From positions 1 to 37,127 of the forward strand of contig JBOHUE010000090.1 in the NCBI GenBank assembly GCA_050734185.1: 37,127 nucleotides of DNA, given 5' to 3'. The stretch is from JAFALX01 sp050734185. Lineage in GTDB: Bacteria; Chloroflexota; Dormibacteria; Aeolococcales; Aeolococcaceae. Position numbers and translations under genes: made by a program. Numbering within the stretch: the stretch's first letter is position 1; each line of letters begins with the position of its first letter. This document shows positions 23,697 to 31,858 of the stretch, piece after piece. Below the pieces are notes generated by a model. It saw nothing but the letters and a program-made list of their open reading frames with translations, was not told the DNA's origin and did no database searches.

Positions 23697-25082
23697 ATGG
23701 CAACGAGCAGCGATCGATTCCGTTCGCTCAACCCGGCGACGGAGGCCGAGATCGAGTCGTTCGCCATCTCGAGTCCCGCCGACGTCGACCGCGTTCTCGA
23801 CAGCGCCGCGCGCGCGTCACGGGAGTGGCGGCAGACCTCCGTCGGCGAGCGCGCCGCGTTGCTGCGCGCCGTCGGCGCGGTGCTGCGACGTGATGTGGAG
23901 GCGCACGCCGCGACGATCACCGCCGAGATGGGCAAGCCGCTGCACGAGGCGCGCGCGGAGGTGGCGAAGTGCGCGTTCTGCTGCGACTACTTCGCCGTCG
24001 AGGCGCCGCGGTTTCTTGCCGACGAGGCCGCACCCAGCGACTCACCGAGCAGCTTCGTCACGTTTGAGCCGCTCGGCACCGTCCTCGCGTGTATGCCCTG
24101 GAACTTCCCGTACTGGCAGGTGTTTCGGTGCATCGCGCCCGCGCTCGCCGCGGGAAACTGCGTCGTGCTCAAGCATGCGAGCAACGTGACGCGCTGCGCG
24201 CTGCGCATCGAAGAGGCGGTGCGCGCTGCCGGCGTTCCCCTCGGTGTGTTCAGCATGCTGGTGCTGCCCAATGAGGCGGTCGCGGGCGTCATCGCCGACC
24301 CTCGCATCGCCGCCGTGTCGCTCACCGGGAGCACGGCCGCGGGTCAGAGTGTCGCCACGGCGGCCGGTCGTCTTGTGAAGAAGTGCGTGCTCGAGCTCGG
24401 CGGCTCGGACGCGTTCATCGTGCTCGCCGACGCGGACGTCGCCGCCGCAGCGGAGATGGGTGTTCGGTCGCGGTTCCAGAACGCGGGTCAGAGCTGCATC
24501 AGCGCGAAGCGGTTCATCGTCCAGGACGCTGTCGCCGACGAGTTCGAGTCGCTGCTGATCGAGCGCACGCGAGCATTGCGAGTCGGCGATCCAACGGACC
24601 CGGACACCGCGGTCGGCCCGCTGGCGCGCGCGGACCTCCGCGACACGCTGGAGCGCCAGCTTGCCGAGTCGGTGGCCCGCGGGGCGTCCGTGCGCACCGG
24701 CGGCGACCGCCCGGAGCGTCCGGGGTTCTTCCTCCGTCCGGCCGTGCTCGCCGGGTGCGCTCCGGGGATGCCCGCCTTCGACGAAGAGACGTTCGGCCCT
24801 CTCGCTGCGATTGCTCGGGTTGGCTCTGTGGATGACGCGGTCAACCTCGCCAACCAGAGCCGGTACGGCCTCGGCGGGAACATCTGGTCGGCCGATCTCG
24901 ACCGCGCCATTGCGATCGCACACCGGCTCGACACCGGTGGGGTATTCATCAACGGCATGACCCACTCGGATCCGCGGCTTCCCTTTGGAGGTGTGAGAGG
25001 CTCTGGGTACGGGCGCGAGCTTCACAGGTTCGGCATCCACGAATTCGTCGATATCAAGACGGTCTGGCTCCCGCCCCCGTAG
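23697..25082 (+). CDS. NAD(P)-dependent aldehyde dehydrogenase, succinate-semialdehyde dehydrogenase-like
   Basis: 461-residue aldehyde dehydrogenase. Catalytic residues are intact: Asn136 in MPWNFPYW, Lys159 in VVLKHASN, general base Glu233 in LELGGSDAF and nucleophile Cys267 in QNAGQSCISAKR. Overall form and the PWNFPYWQVFR and FGGVRGSGYGREL segments match the GabD/Sad (YneI) group that oxidises succinate semialdehyde. Substrate remains an inference: no GABA transaminase is in the window. It begins 40 nt after the MocR regulator. The frame is open well upstream, but only as a shadow of the regulator gene. Confidence 0.88.
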   Translation: MATSSDRFRSLNPATEAEIESFAISSPADVDRVLDSAARASREWRQTSVGERAALLRAVGAVLRRDVEAHAATITAEMGKPLHEARAEVAKCAFCCDYFAVEAPRFLADEAAPSDSPSSFVTFEPLGTVLACMPWNFPYWQVFRCIAPALAAGNCVVLKHASNVTRCALRIEEAVRAAGVPLGVFSMLVLPNEAVAGVIADPRIAAVSLTGSTAAGQSVATAAGRLVKKCVLELGGSDAFIVLADADVAAAAEMGVRSRFQNAGQSCISAKRFIVQDAVADEFESLLIERTRALRVGDPTDPDTAVGPLARADLRDTLERQLAESVARGASVRTGGDRPERPGFFLRPAVLAGCAPGMPAFDEETFGPLAAIARVGSVDDAVNLANQSRYGLGGNIWSADLDRAIAIAHRLDTGGVFINGMTHSDPRLPFGGVRGSGYGRELHRFGIHEFVDIKTVWLPPP

Positions 25083-25118
25083 GCCGCGACCGGCGCGAGG
25101 CCAGGAGGAAGGATCCAA

Positions 25119-26081
25119 CTGATCGATCGAGAGCACGGAGGAAGCGCACGTCACCGCCGATGGTGGCGCGTCCTCGCGGGCGTGACGTTGCTCGCCGTGG
25201 CGTCCGGCGTCACCGTTCTGTCCTCGGGCATCCTCGGAGCGGCGCCGCCCCGCGCGACCGCGGTCGCCGTCGGCGACGACGCGCCGATGGTGCGCGTCGC
25301 GCCGGCCCTCGTGCACGCGCTTCCGACCCCAACCGGGCCGCCAGTTGCTGCCAGTGGTGGCTGTATCACGCTGCCGATCCTCTACTACCACTACATCCGC
25401 ATCAATCCGGACCCGAGGGACACGCTCGGCTTCCAGCTATCGGTGACGCCGACCAACTTCCAGGCGCAGATGGACTGGCTTCGCCTCGCCGGAGGACACC
25501 CCGTCACGCTGGCGCAGATGATGGCGGCGCTGCAGGGCGGTCCGGCGCTGCCCTCGCATCCGCTGGTGCTCACCTTCGATGACGGCCACGACGACTTCGC
25601 CACCAAGGCGGTTCCCGTCCTGCTCGCGAACCACTTCGTGGCCACGACGTATGTGGTTCCGGGCTTTCTCAACACCAACATGTACATGACGGATCAGCAG
25701 GTGAAGAACGTCGCCGCCGCGGGCATGGTCGTCGCGGCGCACACCGTCCACCACGTCGACCTCACGAAGGTCTCAGCCTCGGTGGCGAAGAGCGAGATCA
25801 CGGATTCCAAATCGCTGCTCGAGGCAATGATCGGCCAGCCCGTGCTCGACTTCGCCTACCCATACGGCAGCCTCAACGCGTCGCTCGCGACGATGGTGTC
25901 CGAGGCGGGATTCCGCGACGCGGCTGCGACGACCTGGGGAACGCAGCAATGTCTGTCCAACCGCTACCAGCTGCACCGCTTCGAGGTGCTCGGCTCGAAC
26001 AGCCTCGCCGCGTTCGCCTCGAGTGCAGGCGTGGCGGGACCGCCGCCGGGCTGGACCGACCCCGGACTGCCCACGGCCTGA
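25119..26081 (+). CDS. polysaccharide deacetylase, exported or membrane-anchored
   Basis: 320 residues if started at CTG 25119; the first conventional start is GTG at 25182 (299 aa). The CTG has AGGAGG 10 nt upstream and restores a proper signal/anchor N-terminus: a basic RHRRWWR region followed by ~22 hydrophobic residues. Starting at GTG 25182 removes the basic region. The catalytic domain is a NodB-type carbohydrate esterase 4: LTFDDGHDD (metal Asp), AAHTVHH (metal His pair) and DFAYPYG. It probably deacetylates cell-wall or exopolysaccharide N-acetyl groups outside the membrane. It follows the dehydrogenase by 36 nt and may be co-transcribed. Confidence 0.85.
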   Translation: MIDREHGGSARHRRWWRVLAGVTLLAVASGVTVLSSGILGAAPPRATAVAVGDDAPMVRVAPALVHALPTPTGPPVAASGGCITLPILYYHYIRINPDPRDTLGFQLSVTPTNFQAQMDWLRLAGGHPVTLAQMMAALQGGPALPSHPLVLTFDDGHDDFATKAVPVLLANHFVATTYVVPGFLNTNMYMTDQQVKNVAAAGMVVAAHTVHHVDLTKVSASVAKSEITDSKSLLEAMIGQPVLDFAYPYGSLNASLATMVSEAGFRDAAATTWGTQQCLSNRYQLHRFEVLGSNSLAAFASSAGVAGPPPGWTDPGLPTA

Positions 26082-26087
26082 GCACCG

Positions 26088-26093
26088 TACGAT
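26088..26093 (+). promoter_or_regulatory. -10-like box of the PrmC-like gene
   Basis: TACGAT, 7 nt before the GTG at 26101, identical in sequence and spacing to the box before the aldehyde dehydrogenase. Confidence 0.4.
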
Positions 26094-26100
26094 CCCGCTC

Positions 26101-27015
26101 GTGCCCAGCCGTCCGTCACCGCGCGCCTCACAGACATCGGTCGGCGCACTCCTCGACGCAGCCGCGACGGAGATCGCCGAATCGAAGGCCATCGACCACT
26201 GGCAGCCCCAGCTGGCGCGCTGGGATGCCGATGAGCTGATGTCCGTGGTGCTGGGCGAGCCGGTGTCACGATCTCTGCGGCGCCACGAACCGTCAGCAGC
26301 GGAGCGGCGCCGCTTCCGAGCGATGGTCGGGCGGCGCGTGCGGGGCGAGCCGGTCGCCCGAATCAAGGGATACCTCGATTTCAGCGGGATGCAGCTCGAC
26401 GTTCGTGACGGCGTGTTCGTGCCGCGGATCTCGAGTGAGCTGCTCGCCGACCAGGCCATCCGCGAGCTGCGCCGGCGGCGAGGTCAGCGTGTCGCAGTCG
26501 ACGTGGCCACGGGCTCCGGTCCGGTCGCGCTTGCTGTCGCTCGCGACGTTCCGGAGGCGGAGGTGTGGGGCGTGGACATCTCGCGCGAGGCGGTCCGTCT
26601 CTGCCGCCACAACGCGCGCAAGCTCGGCATCGCCAACGCGCAGTTCCGAGTCAGCGACATGCTCGACAGCCTCCCATCGCGGCTCCGCGGTGCCGTGGAC
26701 GTGTTCACGATTCACCCCCCGTACGTCAGTCGTGGTGAGCTGCGCTCCCTGCCGCGAGAGATCCGAGACTTCGAGCCGCACACGACGCTCACCGACGGCT
26801 CCGATGACGGGCTCGAGCTCGTGCGTGCGCTGTCGGCGCAGGCGATCGACTGGCTGCGACCCGGTGGGTCGCTGCTCGTCGAGATCGGCACCTACCTGTC
26901 GCGGCAGGCTCAGTCAACGCTGCGGCGCGCGGGCCTCGTCGAGGTCGGCTGGACGCGAGATGCGCTCGGAGTCACTCGCGTGGTCGCAGGCCGCCGTGCC
27001 CGCTCGCCACGGTGA
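26101..27015 (+). CDS. PrmC/HemK-like methyltransferase with HPPY motif
   Basis: 304-residue class I SAM methyltransferase laid out like PrmC, which methylates the GGQ glutamine of release factors. An N-terminal helical domain (WDADELMSVVLG) and RRVRGEPVARIKGYLDF linker (family RRxxGEPVAYILG) lead to VPRISSELL (family IPRPxTE). SAM motif I is VDVATGSGPVALAVA (133-147). The substrate motif normally NPPY reads HPPY (205-208). Asn in NPPY hydrogen-bonds the glutamine amide, so this is probably a paralogue with another substrate or altered activity. Its last 44 bases overlap the convergent gene. GTG 26101 is chosen for its TACGAT box. Confidence 0.78.
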   Translation: MPSRPSPRASQTSVGALLDAAATEIAESKAIDHWQPQLARWDADELMSVVLGEPVSRSLRRHEPSAAERRRFRAMVGRRVRGEPVARIKGYLDFSGMQLDVRDGVFVPRISSELLADQAIRELRRRRGQRVAVDVATGSGPVALAVARDVPEAEVWGVDISREAVRLCRHNARKLGIANAQFRVSDMLDSLPSRLRGAVDVFTIHPPYVSRGELRSLPREIRDFEPHTTLTDGSDDGLELVRALSAQAIDWLRPGGSLLVEIGTYLSRQAQSTLRRAGLVEVGWTRDALGVTRVVAGRRARSPR

Positions 27016-28138
27016 TCGACGCGGCCACTGCGTCGACCGCGAGGCGATGCCACCCCGCGAAACCCGGCGCCTCACCATCGCCCGGCAACTCGAGAAGCCG
27101 CTCCTGAGCCCGCTCGAGCTCGATCCGTACCGTCTCCAGCTCCTCTGACAGGCGGACGTTCTGGGTGAGGGCGTGGTCCAACTCCTGGTTCAGGGTCGCC
27201 ACCCTGCGCTCCAGCAACGATTGGCTGACGACGCCATGCGTGACCTGGCGCCGTTCCTGCCGCCGCCACCGCAGTGCCATGAGGCTCTGCGTGCCCATCG
27301 GCGGGCGGTAGCCGCGGGCGGCTGCGTCGACGATCCGCCGCATGATCAGGACGATGCTGCCCGAGTTCAGCCGGGCGCGCAGATGCAGCGGATGCCGAGG
27401 CGGGCGATCGGTCAGGCGCAAGCCCGGCCAGTACAGGCGGACGGCGCCGTCGTATGCCGAGAGCAGCCCGAGCTGCTTGGTCAGCTTGTGGGTGTCCTCG
27501 ACGCGTGGCATCAGGTACACGTGAGCCAGCCCGCACAGTTCACGCGCGACCAGCGACGGGTCCGTGCGCTCGGGCATGAAGACCCCGTCGTGCTCCTTGA
27601 CGGCCGTGAAGAGCAGGACCGGCAGCGTCCTGCGGCGATCGAGCAGCACCGAGCTGACGAACCGCTCCACTCCCGCGGTCCCGACGACGGCGTTGGCGCC
27701 GGCACCGACGGGTTGGCTGCCCGCCGACGCGCCGCGCTGCGCGAGGTCTCGCAACAGCTGCATGAGGGGCGGTTGCAGCGGCACGGCGATGAAGCTCGGA
27801 TCGATGACGTCCTGCTCCACCACGAAGCCGATCTCGACGCTGTCGCTCGAATGCACAAGATCGACAGTCGTGCGCCAGAGGGTGCTGGTCTCCCACTCAT
27901 CTGGGCCATAGAGAGTCGTGCGGTAGAGCTCGCGAATCGTCCCCTTGGAGTGGAGGGTTTCAACGCGGCAGAGGCCATTCCGCAGCTCGCCCTCGGTCCA
28001 TCCCTGGGGGCCCGACATCCCCCGAGCCGCCCACTCCCAGACGGCCTGAACGGCGCCGACAGTGACCTCATCCGCGTCGCCGCTGCTGCAGTCGAGCCGC
28101 AACCGAGCGCCGAGCGCTCGAAACATGCCTAGCATCAT
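26972..28138 (-). CDS. unrecognised protein with C-terminal coiled coil
   Basis: 388 residues that I cannot assign. There is no signal peptide or membrane span. Residues ~20-130 look like an alpha/beta region (VETLHSKGTIRELYRTTLYG, VEIGFVVEQDV). Residues ~172-250 form the most family-like core: LPVLLFTAVKEHDGVFMPE, LVARELCGLAHVYLMPRVEDTHKLTKQLG, then YDGAVRLYWPGLRL. Residues ~305-352 are a heptad-like coiled coil (RRVATLNQELDHALTQNVRL). The composition argues for a real gene rather than a shadow. It starts at one of two tandem ATGs (28138 or 28135) with a poor ribosome site, and its end overlaps the PrmC-like gene by 44 nt tail to tail. It is single and divergent from the phosphoesterase. Confidence 0.7.
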   Translation of the reverse strand: MMLGMFRALGARLRLDCSSGDADEVTVGAVQAVWEWAARGMSGPQGWTEGELRNGLCRVETLHSKGTIRELYRTTLYGPDEWETSTLWRTTVDLVHSSDSVEIGFVVEQDVIDPSFIAVPLQPPLMQLLRDLAQRGASAGSQPVGAGANAVVGTAGVERFVSSVLLDRRRTLPVLLFTAVKEHDGVFMPERTDPSLVARELCGLAHVYLMPRVEDTHKLTKQLGLLSAYDGAVRLYWPGLRLTDRPPRHPLHLRARLNSGSIVLIMRRIVDAAARGYRPPMGTQSLMALRWRRQERRQVTHGVVSQSLLERRVATLNQELDHALTQNVRLSEELETVRIELERAQERLLELPGDGEAPGFAGWHRLAVDAVAASITVASGHGGLRPRE

Positions 28139-28190
28139 GCGCCGACGCCGGGCAGATGTGTCGCGCGAGATCGCGATCCACAGCCTGGCG

Positions 28191-28211
28191 AGGCGTTAAC
28201 CCGCCTATAAC
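28191..28211. promoter_or_regulatory. inverted repeat with -10-like box before the phosphoesterase
   Basis: AGGCG-TTAACC-CGCCT (28191-28206), immediately followed by and touching TATAAC (28206-28211) on the plus strand. The repeat could be an operator in the divergent region between the unknown gene and the phosphoesterase. No phosphate-box direct repeats are recognisable. Confidence 0.3.
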
Positions 28212-28298
28212 GCTTTCTTCGCCGATAGCAGGTGAGGACCTAATCGGCTTCTCGCCACAGTGCGCCCCGAACGAATGGTGGCGTCAAAGGGGAGAAGC

Positions 28299-30104
28299 AT
28301 GCGCAGACCAATGAAGATCGGCCTCATGGTGGCCGGTATCGCTGTTGTGGCGGGTGGGACAACAGCCGGGCTCGTCTCGCGGGCAGCTGCCGACGGGCCG
28401 CCGACCGCAACACCGATCAAACACGTTGTGGTCATCTTTCAGGAGAACATCTCCTTCGATCACTACTTCGGCAGCTACCCGAACGCGACCAATCCCGCTG
28501 GCGAGCCCGCGTTCCACGCGGCGTCGAACACGCCGACCGTCAACAACCTGGAGAGCGGCGGGCTGCTGACGAACAACCCGAACCTCGGCAATCCGCAGCG
28601 CCTGGATCGCAGTGAGGAGGTCACCTGCGATCAGGACCACGACTACAGCAACGAGCAGCTGGCGATGGATCACGGAGTTGCCGACGCGTTTGTCCAGAAC
28701 ACAGGCGCGAGTCTCACGCGAGCTGCGTGCGACACCAAGGCGGGGACCACGCCACCGAGCGGCCTCAGCCCCAGCGACTACGCGGTGATGGACTACTACG
28801 ACGGCAACACGGTCACCGGGCTTTGGAACTACGCACAACATTTCGCGATGAGCGACAACTCGTACAGCACCACCTACGGACCGTCGACGCCCGGAGCCCT
28901 CAACGTCATCGCGGGACAGACGTACGGCGTGCAGTGCTCGCAGAACTCCGGAGACTATTCGAGCATCGCCAATGGTGACCCCAACGTCTATCCGTCGTCG
29001 ACCCCGGCGTGCCCCGGCACCGGCATCAGCACGACCGGCGGCAACACCGGGACAGCCGCGGGCACCGGCACAATGATCAGTGACGCCGACGCCTACTACG
29101 ACGTCTGCAGCAACAAGACTGCCACGGCCGCGACGGGCGGCCCCAACGTCGGCACCGAGCTGACGTCGGCCAACCTCAGCTGGGGCTGGTTCGAAGGCGG
29201 CTTCCAGAACCAGGGATACGTGCCGGGCACGCCGAGCACCTCGACGGTTGCGAGCAGCGGGAAGTGCACCTCGAAGCACTACAACGTCCTCGCCGGGGCA
29301 GCGCTCGACGGCCAGGTGTGCACGTCCGGGACGGGATGCCAGGCCGACTACAGCGCCCACCACGAGCCGTTCCAGTACTACCAGTCGACCAGCAACCCGA
29401 CGCACGTCGCTCCATCGAGCATCGGTGCGATCGGCAGCAATAGCGACGGCGCCAACCACCAGTACGACCTTGCGGACTTCTGGGCCGCGGTCGGCGCAGG
29501 GAACATGCCCGCCGTCAGCTATCTCAAGGCTGCGCGCTTCCAGGACGGGCACCCGAACAACTCGGACCCGCAGGACGAGCAGCAGTTCATCGTCTCGACG
29601 ATAAACAAACTGCAGATGTCCGACGAGTGGAAGAGCACAGCGGTCGTGATCGCGTACGACGACAGCGACGGCTGGTACGACCACGCGATGGCGCCGGTCG
29701 TCATGCAGTCGCAGACGCCGACCACGCCGCCGGCGGGCTCCGAAGCGCTCGATCAGCTCACCGCGAACGGGCAGTGCGGATCCAACGCAAAGCGCGTGCC
29801 GATGACGAGCACCGCAACCCCGGAGGTCGGGCGCTGTGGGTACGGCATGCGTCAGCCGCTGCTGGTGATCTCCCCCTACGCCAAGACGAACTTCGTCGAC
29901 CACTCCATGACCGACCAGTCATCGGTGGTGCGCTTCATCGAGGACAACTGGCTCAGTGGCGAGCGCCTCGGGAATGGTGCGGCGGACGCTTTCGCCGGCA
30001 CGCTGAACAACATGTTCGATTTCCACAGCGAAGACGACAGCCGCACGCTGTTCCTCAACCCGGTGACAGGTCAGCCCACGAGCAACGACGACAGCGGCGG
30101 CTGA
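28299..30104 (+). CDS. secreted phosphoesterase, phospholipase C/acid phosphatase family
   Basis: 601-residue exported protein. The N-terminus is a Sec signal peptide (MRRPMKIGLMVAG, hydrophobic to ~27, SRAAADG cleavage region). HVVVIFQENISFDHYFGSYP (residues ~42-61) is the family metal-binding start; later AYDDSDGWYDHAMAP gives Asp and His ligands. The domain covers bacterial non-haemolytic phospholipase C and related acid phosphatases; the substrate cannot be chosen. Several cysteines in the mature part fit an extracytoplasmic protein. ATG 28299 is preferred to upstream starts because GGGGAG precedes it by about 6 nt. It is followed by a strong hairpin. Confidence 0.85.
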   Translation: MRRPMKIGLMVAGIAVVAGGTTAGLVSRAAADGPPTATPIKHVVVIFQENISFDHYFGSYPNATNPAGEPAFHAASNTPTVNNLESGGLLTNNPNLGNPQRLDRSEEVTCDQDHDYSNEQLAMDHGVADAFVQNTGASLTRAACDTKAGTTPPSGLSPSDYAVMDYYDGNTVTGLWNYAQHFAMSDNSYSTTYGPSTPGALNVIAGQTYGVQCSQNSGDYSSIANGDPNVYPSSTPACPGTGISTTGGNTGTAAGTGTMISDADAYYDVCSNKTATAATGGPNVGTELTSANLSWGWFEGGFQNQGYVPGTPSTSTVASSGKCTSKHYNVLAGAALDGQVCTSGTGCQADYSAHHEPFQYYQSTSNPTHVAPSSIGAIGSNSDGANHQYDLADFWAAVGAGNMPAVSYLKAARFQDGHPNNSDPQDEQQFIVSTINKLQMSDEWKSTAVVIAYDDSDGWYDHAMAPVVMQSQTPTTPPAGSEALDQLTANGQCGSNAKRVPMTSTATPEVGRCGYGMRQPLLVISPYAKTNFVDHSMTDQSSVVRFIEDNWLSGERLGNGAADAFAGTLNNMFDFHSEDDSRTLFLNPVTGQPTSNDDSGG

Positions 30105-30146
30105 CGCCGGCCGAAACCAACTCCACAACACAAATCCCCACTGTTC

Positions 30147-30179
30147 GGGCCGGGGCGGGTGCGGATCCCGCCCCGGTTC
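30147..30179. terminator. strong GC hairpin after the phosphoesterase gene
   Basis: CCGGGGCGGG (30150-30159), 7-nt loop, CCCGCCCCGG (30167-30176): ten perfect pairs, extendable by two G-U and one G-C pair. Only two T follow, so it is not a classic intrinsic terminator, but its place between a stop and the next promoter box fits a stem-type terminator. Confidence 0.55.
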
Positions 30180-30189
30180 CCGGCGTGGC

Positions 30190-30195
30190 TACACT
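30190..30195 (+). promoter_or_regulatory. -10-like box of the citrate synthase fusion gene
   Basis: TACACT, 6 nt before the GTG at 30202, just after the hairpin. It implies a leaderless mRNA. Confidence 0.4.
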
Positions 30196-30201
30196 CACGC
30201 G

Positions 30202-31784
30202 GTGACCGAGGCGCTGTCTGTCGGCGACCTCATGCACACACCGGCGGTGGTGGTGCCCGAGGACATCAGCCTGAGCCGCGCCAGCAGGGTCCTGGACGAC
30301 AACAAGGTCGGCGCCGCCGCGGTCCTCGACGAGGACGGAACGCTGACCGGAGTCATCAGCGAACGCGACCTCCTGCACGCGGTCGGTCATGGAGTCGACC
30401 CGGGGTCCACGAGCGTGGCCGAGGTTATGACGCGCGACCCCGTGACGCTCGCGGTCGCGGACACGGTTGCCACGGCGCTCGAGGTGTTCCGCACCCACCG
30501 GTTCCGTCACCTACCGGTGATGAACGGGCCGCGGGTTGCTGGGATCCTCTCGATCCGTCACCTCGTGCGCGTTGCCCACATCGAAGAGGTGCGGCCGGGG
30601 GGCACGCCACCGGCGCCCGAGCTGGCGCCACGCGGGCTCGAGGGGGTCGCTGTGGCGCAGACCGCGGTCGGGGACGTCCGCGGCGACGAGGGGTTCTTCC
30701 ACTACCGCGGCTACAACGCCGTGGAGCTCGCGCGGCGCTGCTCGTTCGAGCAGGTGTGGCGCCTTCTGATCGACGGCGAGCTGCCCACCGACCCCGAGCT
30801 CGCGTCGTTCACCGCCGAGACTGTGGCGGCGCGCGCGCTGCCGGACGGCATCGCCGCAATGCTCCCGGCCGTCGCGGCGCTCCCGGGCTACACGCCGCTG
30901 GGCGCGCTTCGCTCGGCGATCTCGTTGACCGCGGCGGCGGTGGGCGCGCAGCCCACGCTCGACGTCTCGCCGCGTCAGGTACGCGACGACGGTCTCAGGA
31001 TGGCCGCGCTCGTCCCCGTGCTCCTGATGCGCCTGCACCGGCATCACGCCGGCCTGCCTCCGGTCGATCCCGACGAGGACCTGGGCTACGCGGCAGCGTT
31101 TCTGCAGATGCTCACCGGAGAGCGCCCGACCGAGCGCGCGTCACGGGCGCTCGAGCAGTACCTCATCCTCACCATGGACCACGGCTTCAACTCGTCGACC
31201 TTCACGGCCCGCGTGATCACGTCGACCGGGTCGGACCTCGGCTCTGCATTGACCGGAGCCCTCGGGGCGCTCGCCGGGCCCTTGCACGGTGGCGCCCCGT
31301 CGCGGGCCCTCGCGATGCTCGACGCCATCGGCACCCCCGACCGCGCCGAGGCCTACCTGCGCGAGGAGGTCGCCGCCGGGCACCGGCTCATGGGCTTTGG
31401 CCATCGGGTCTACCGTACGGATGACCCGCGCTCGACGCTGCTCCGCGAGGTGGCCACCCAGCTGGGCGGGGAGCAGGTGGCCTTCGCGCGCCACGTCGAG
31501 GCCACGGCGCTGCGCGTCCTCAACGACCTCAAGCCTGGACGTCGCCTGTACACCAACGTCGAGTTCTACGCGGGAGTCGTCATGAACAGCGTCGGCATCC
31601 CCCCGACATGTTCACGCCGACCTTCGCCTGCAGCCGCACCGTCGGCTGGACCGCGGCCATCGCCGAGCAGGCCGCCGACAACCGGCTGATCCGGCCCTCG
31701 GCGTTGTACATCGGCCCCGAGCCATCCCGGCCGCTCCCCGACGGATACGGCATCGCTGAAGAACCGGCTCGCCTCGCTGGCTGA
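30202..31784 (+). CDS. CBS-domain pair fused to citrate synthase, with apparent frameshift near the 3' end
   Basis: Residues 1-125 are two CBS motifs (MHTPAVVVPEDISLSRA, VISERDLL; MTRDPVTLAVADTV, GILSIRHLV); citrate synthase starts near 143 (APRGLEGVAVAQTAVGDVRG). Catalytic residues are His327 (MDHGFNSSTFTAR), His362 (GPLHGGAP, substrate loop) and His401 (GFGHRVYR); NVEFYAG carries Glu454 where Asp is common. As written the frame leaves the family after IPP (residue 468) and stops at 31689, giving 495 aa. From 31605 another frame continues correctly (DMFTPTFACSRTVGWTAAIAEQ) to TGA at 31784. One extra C in the C-run 31599-31604 would join them into 527 aa. Either a sequencing indel or a genuine mutation. 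CBS pairs usually sense adenine nucleotides, so allosteric control of TCA entry is plausible. Confidence 0.85.
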
Positions 31785-31804
31785 AGTCGAACCTTCGTTA
31801 CGCA

Positions 31805-31824
31805 GCCGACACCGCGGAGTCGGC
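31805..31824. terminator. small hairpin after the citrate synthase gene
   Basis: GCCGAC, 8-nt loop, GTCGGC: six perfect pairs between the restored citrate synthase stop (31784) and the pilin start. No T-run; weak terminator candidate. Confidence 0.3.
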
Positions 31825-31845
31825 CCGATCGCGTCGATTGGCCCC

Positions 31846-31851
31846 GATACT
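31846..31851 (+). promoter_or_regulatory. -10-like box of the pilin gene
   Basis: GATACT, 7 nt before the ATG at 31859. It supports that ATG over the TTG at 31838. Confidence 0.35.
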
Positions 31852-31858
31852 CGGACCG

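Noticed and set aside
28284..29903. A 539-codon minus-strand open frame
   Set aside because: Antisense to the phosphoesterase, which has a signal peptide and metal-binding motifs.
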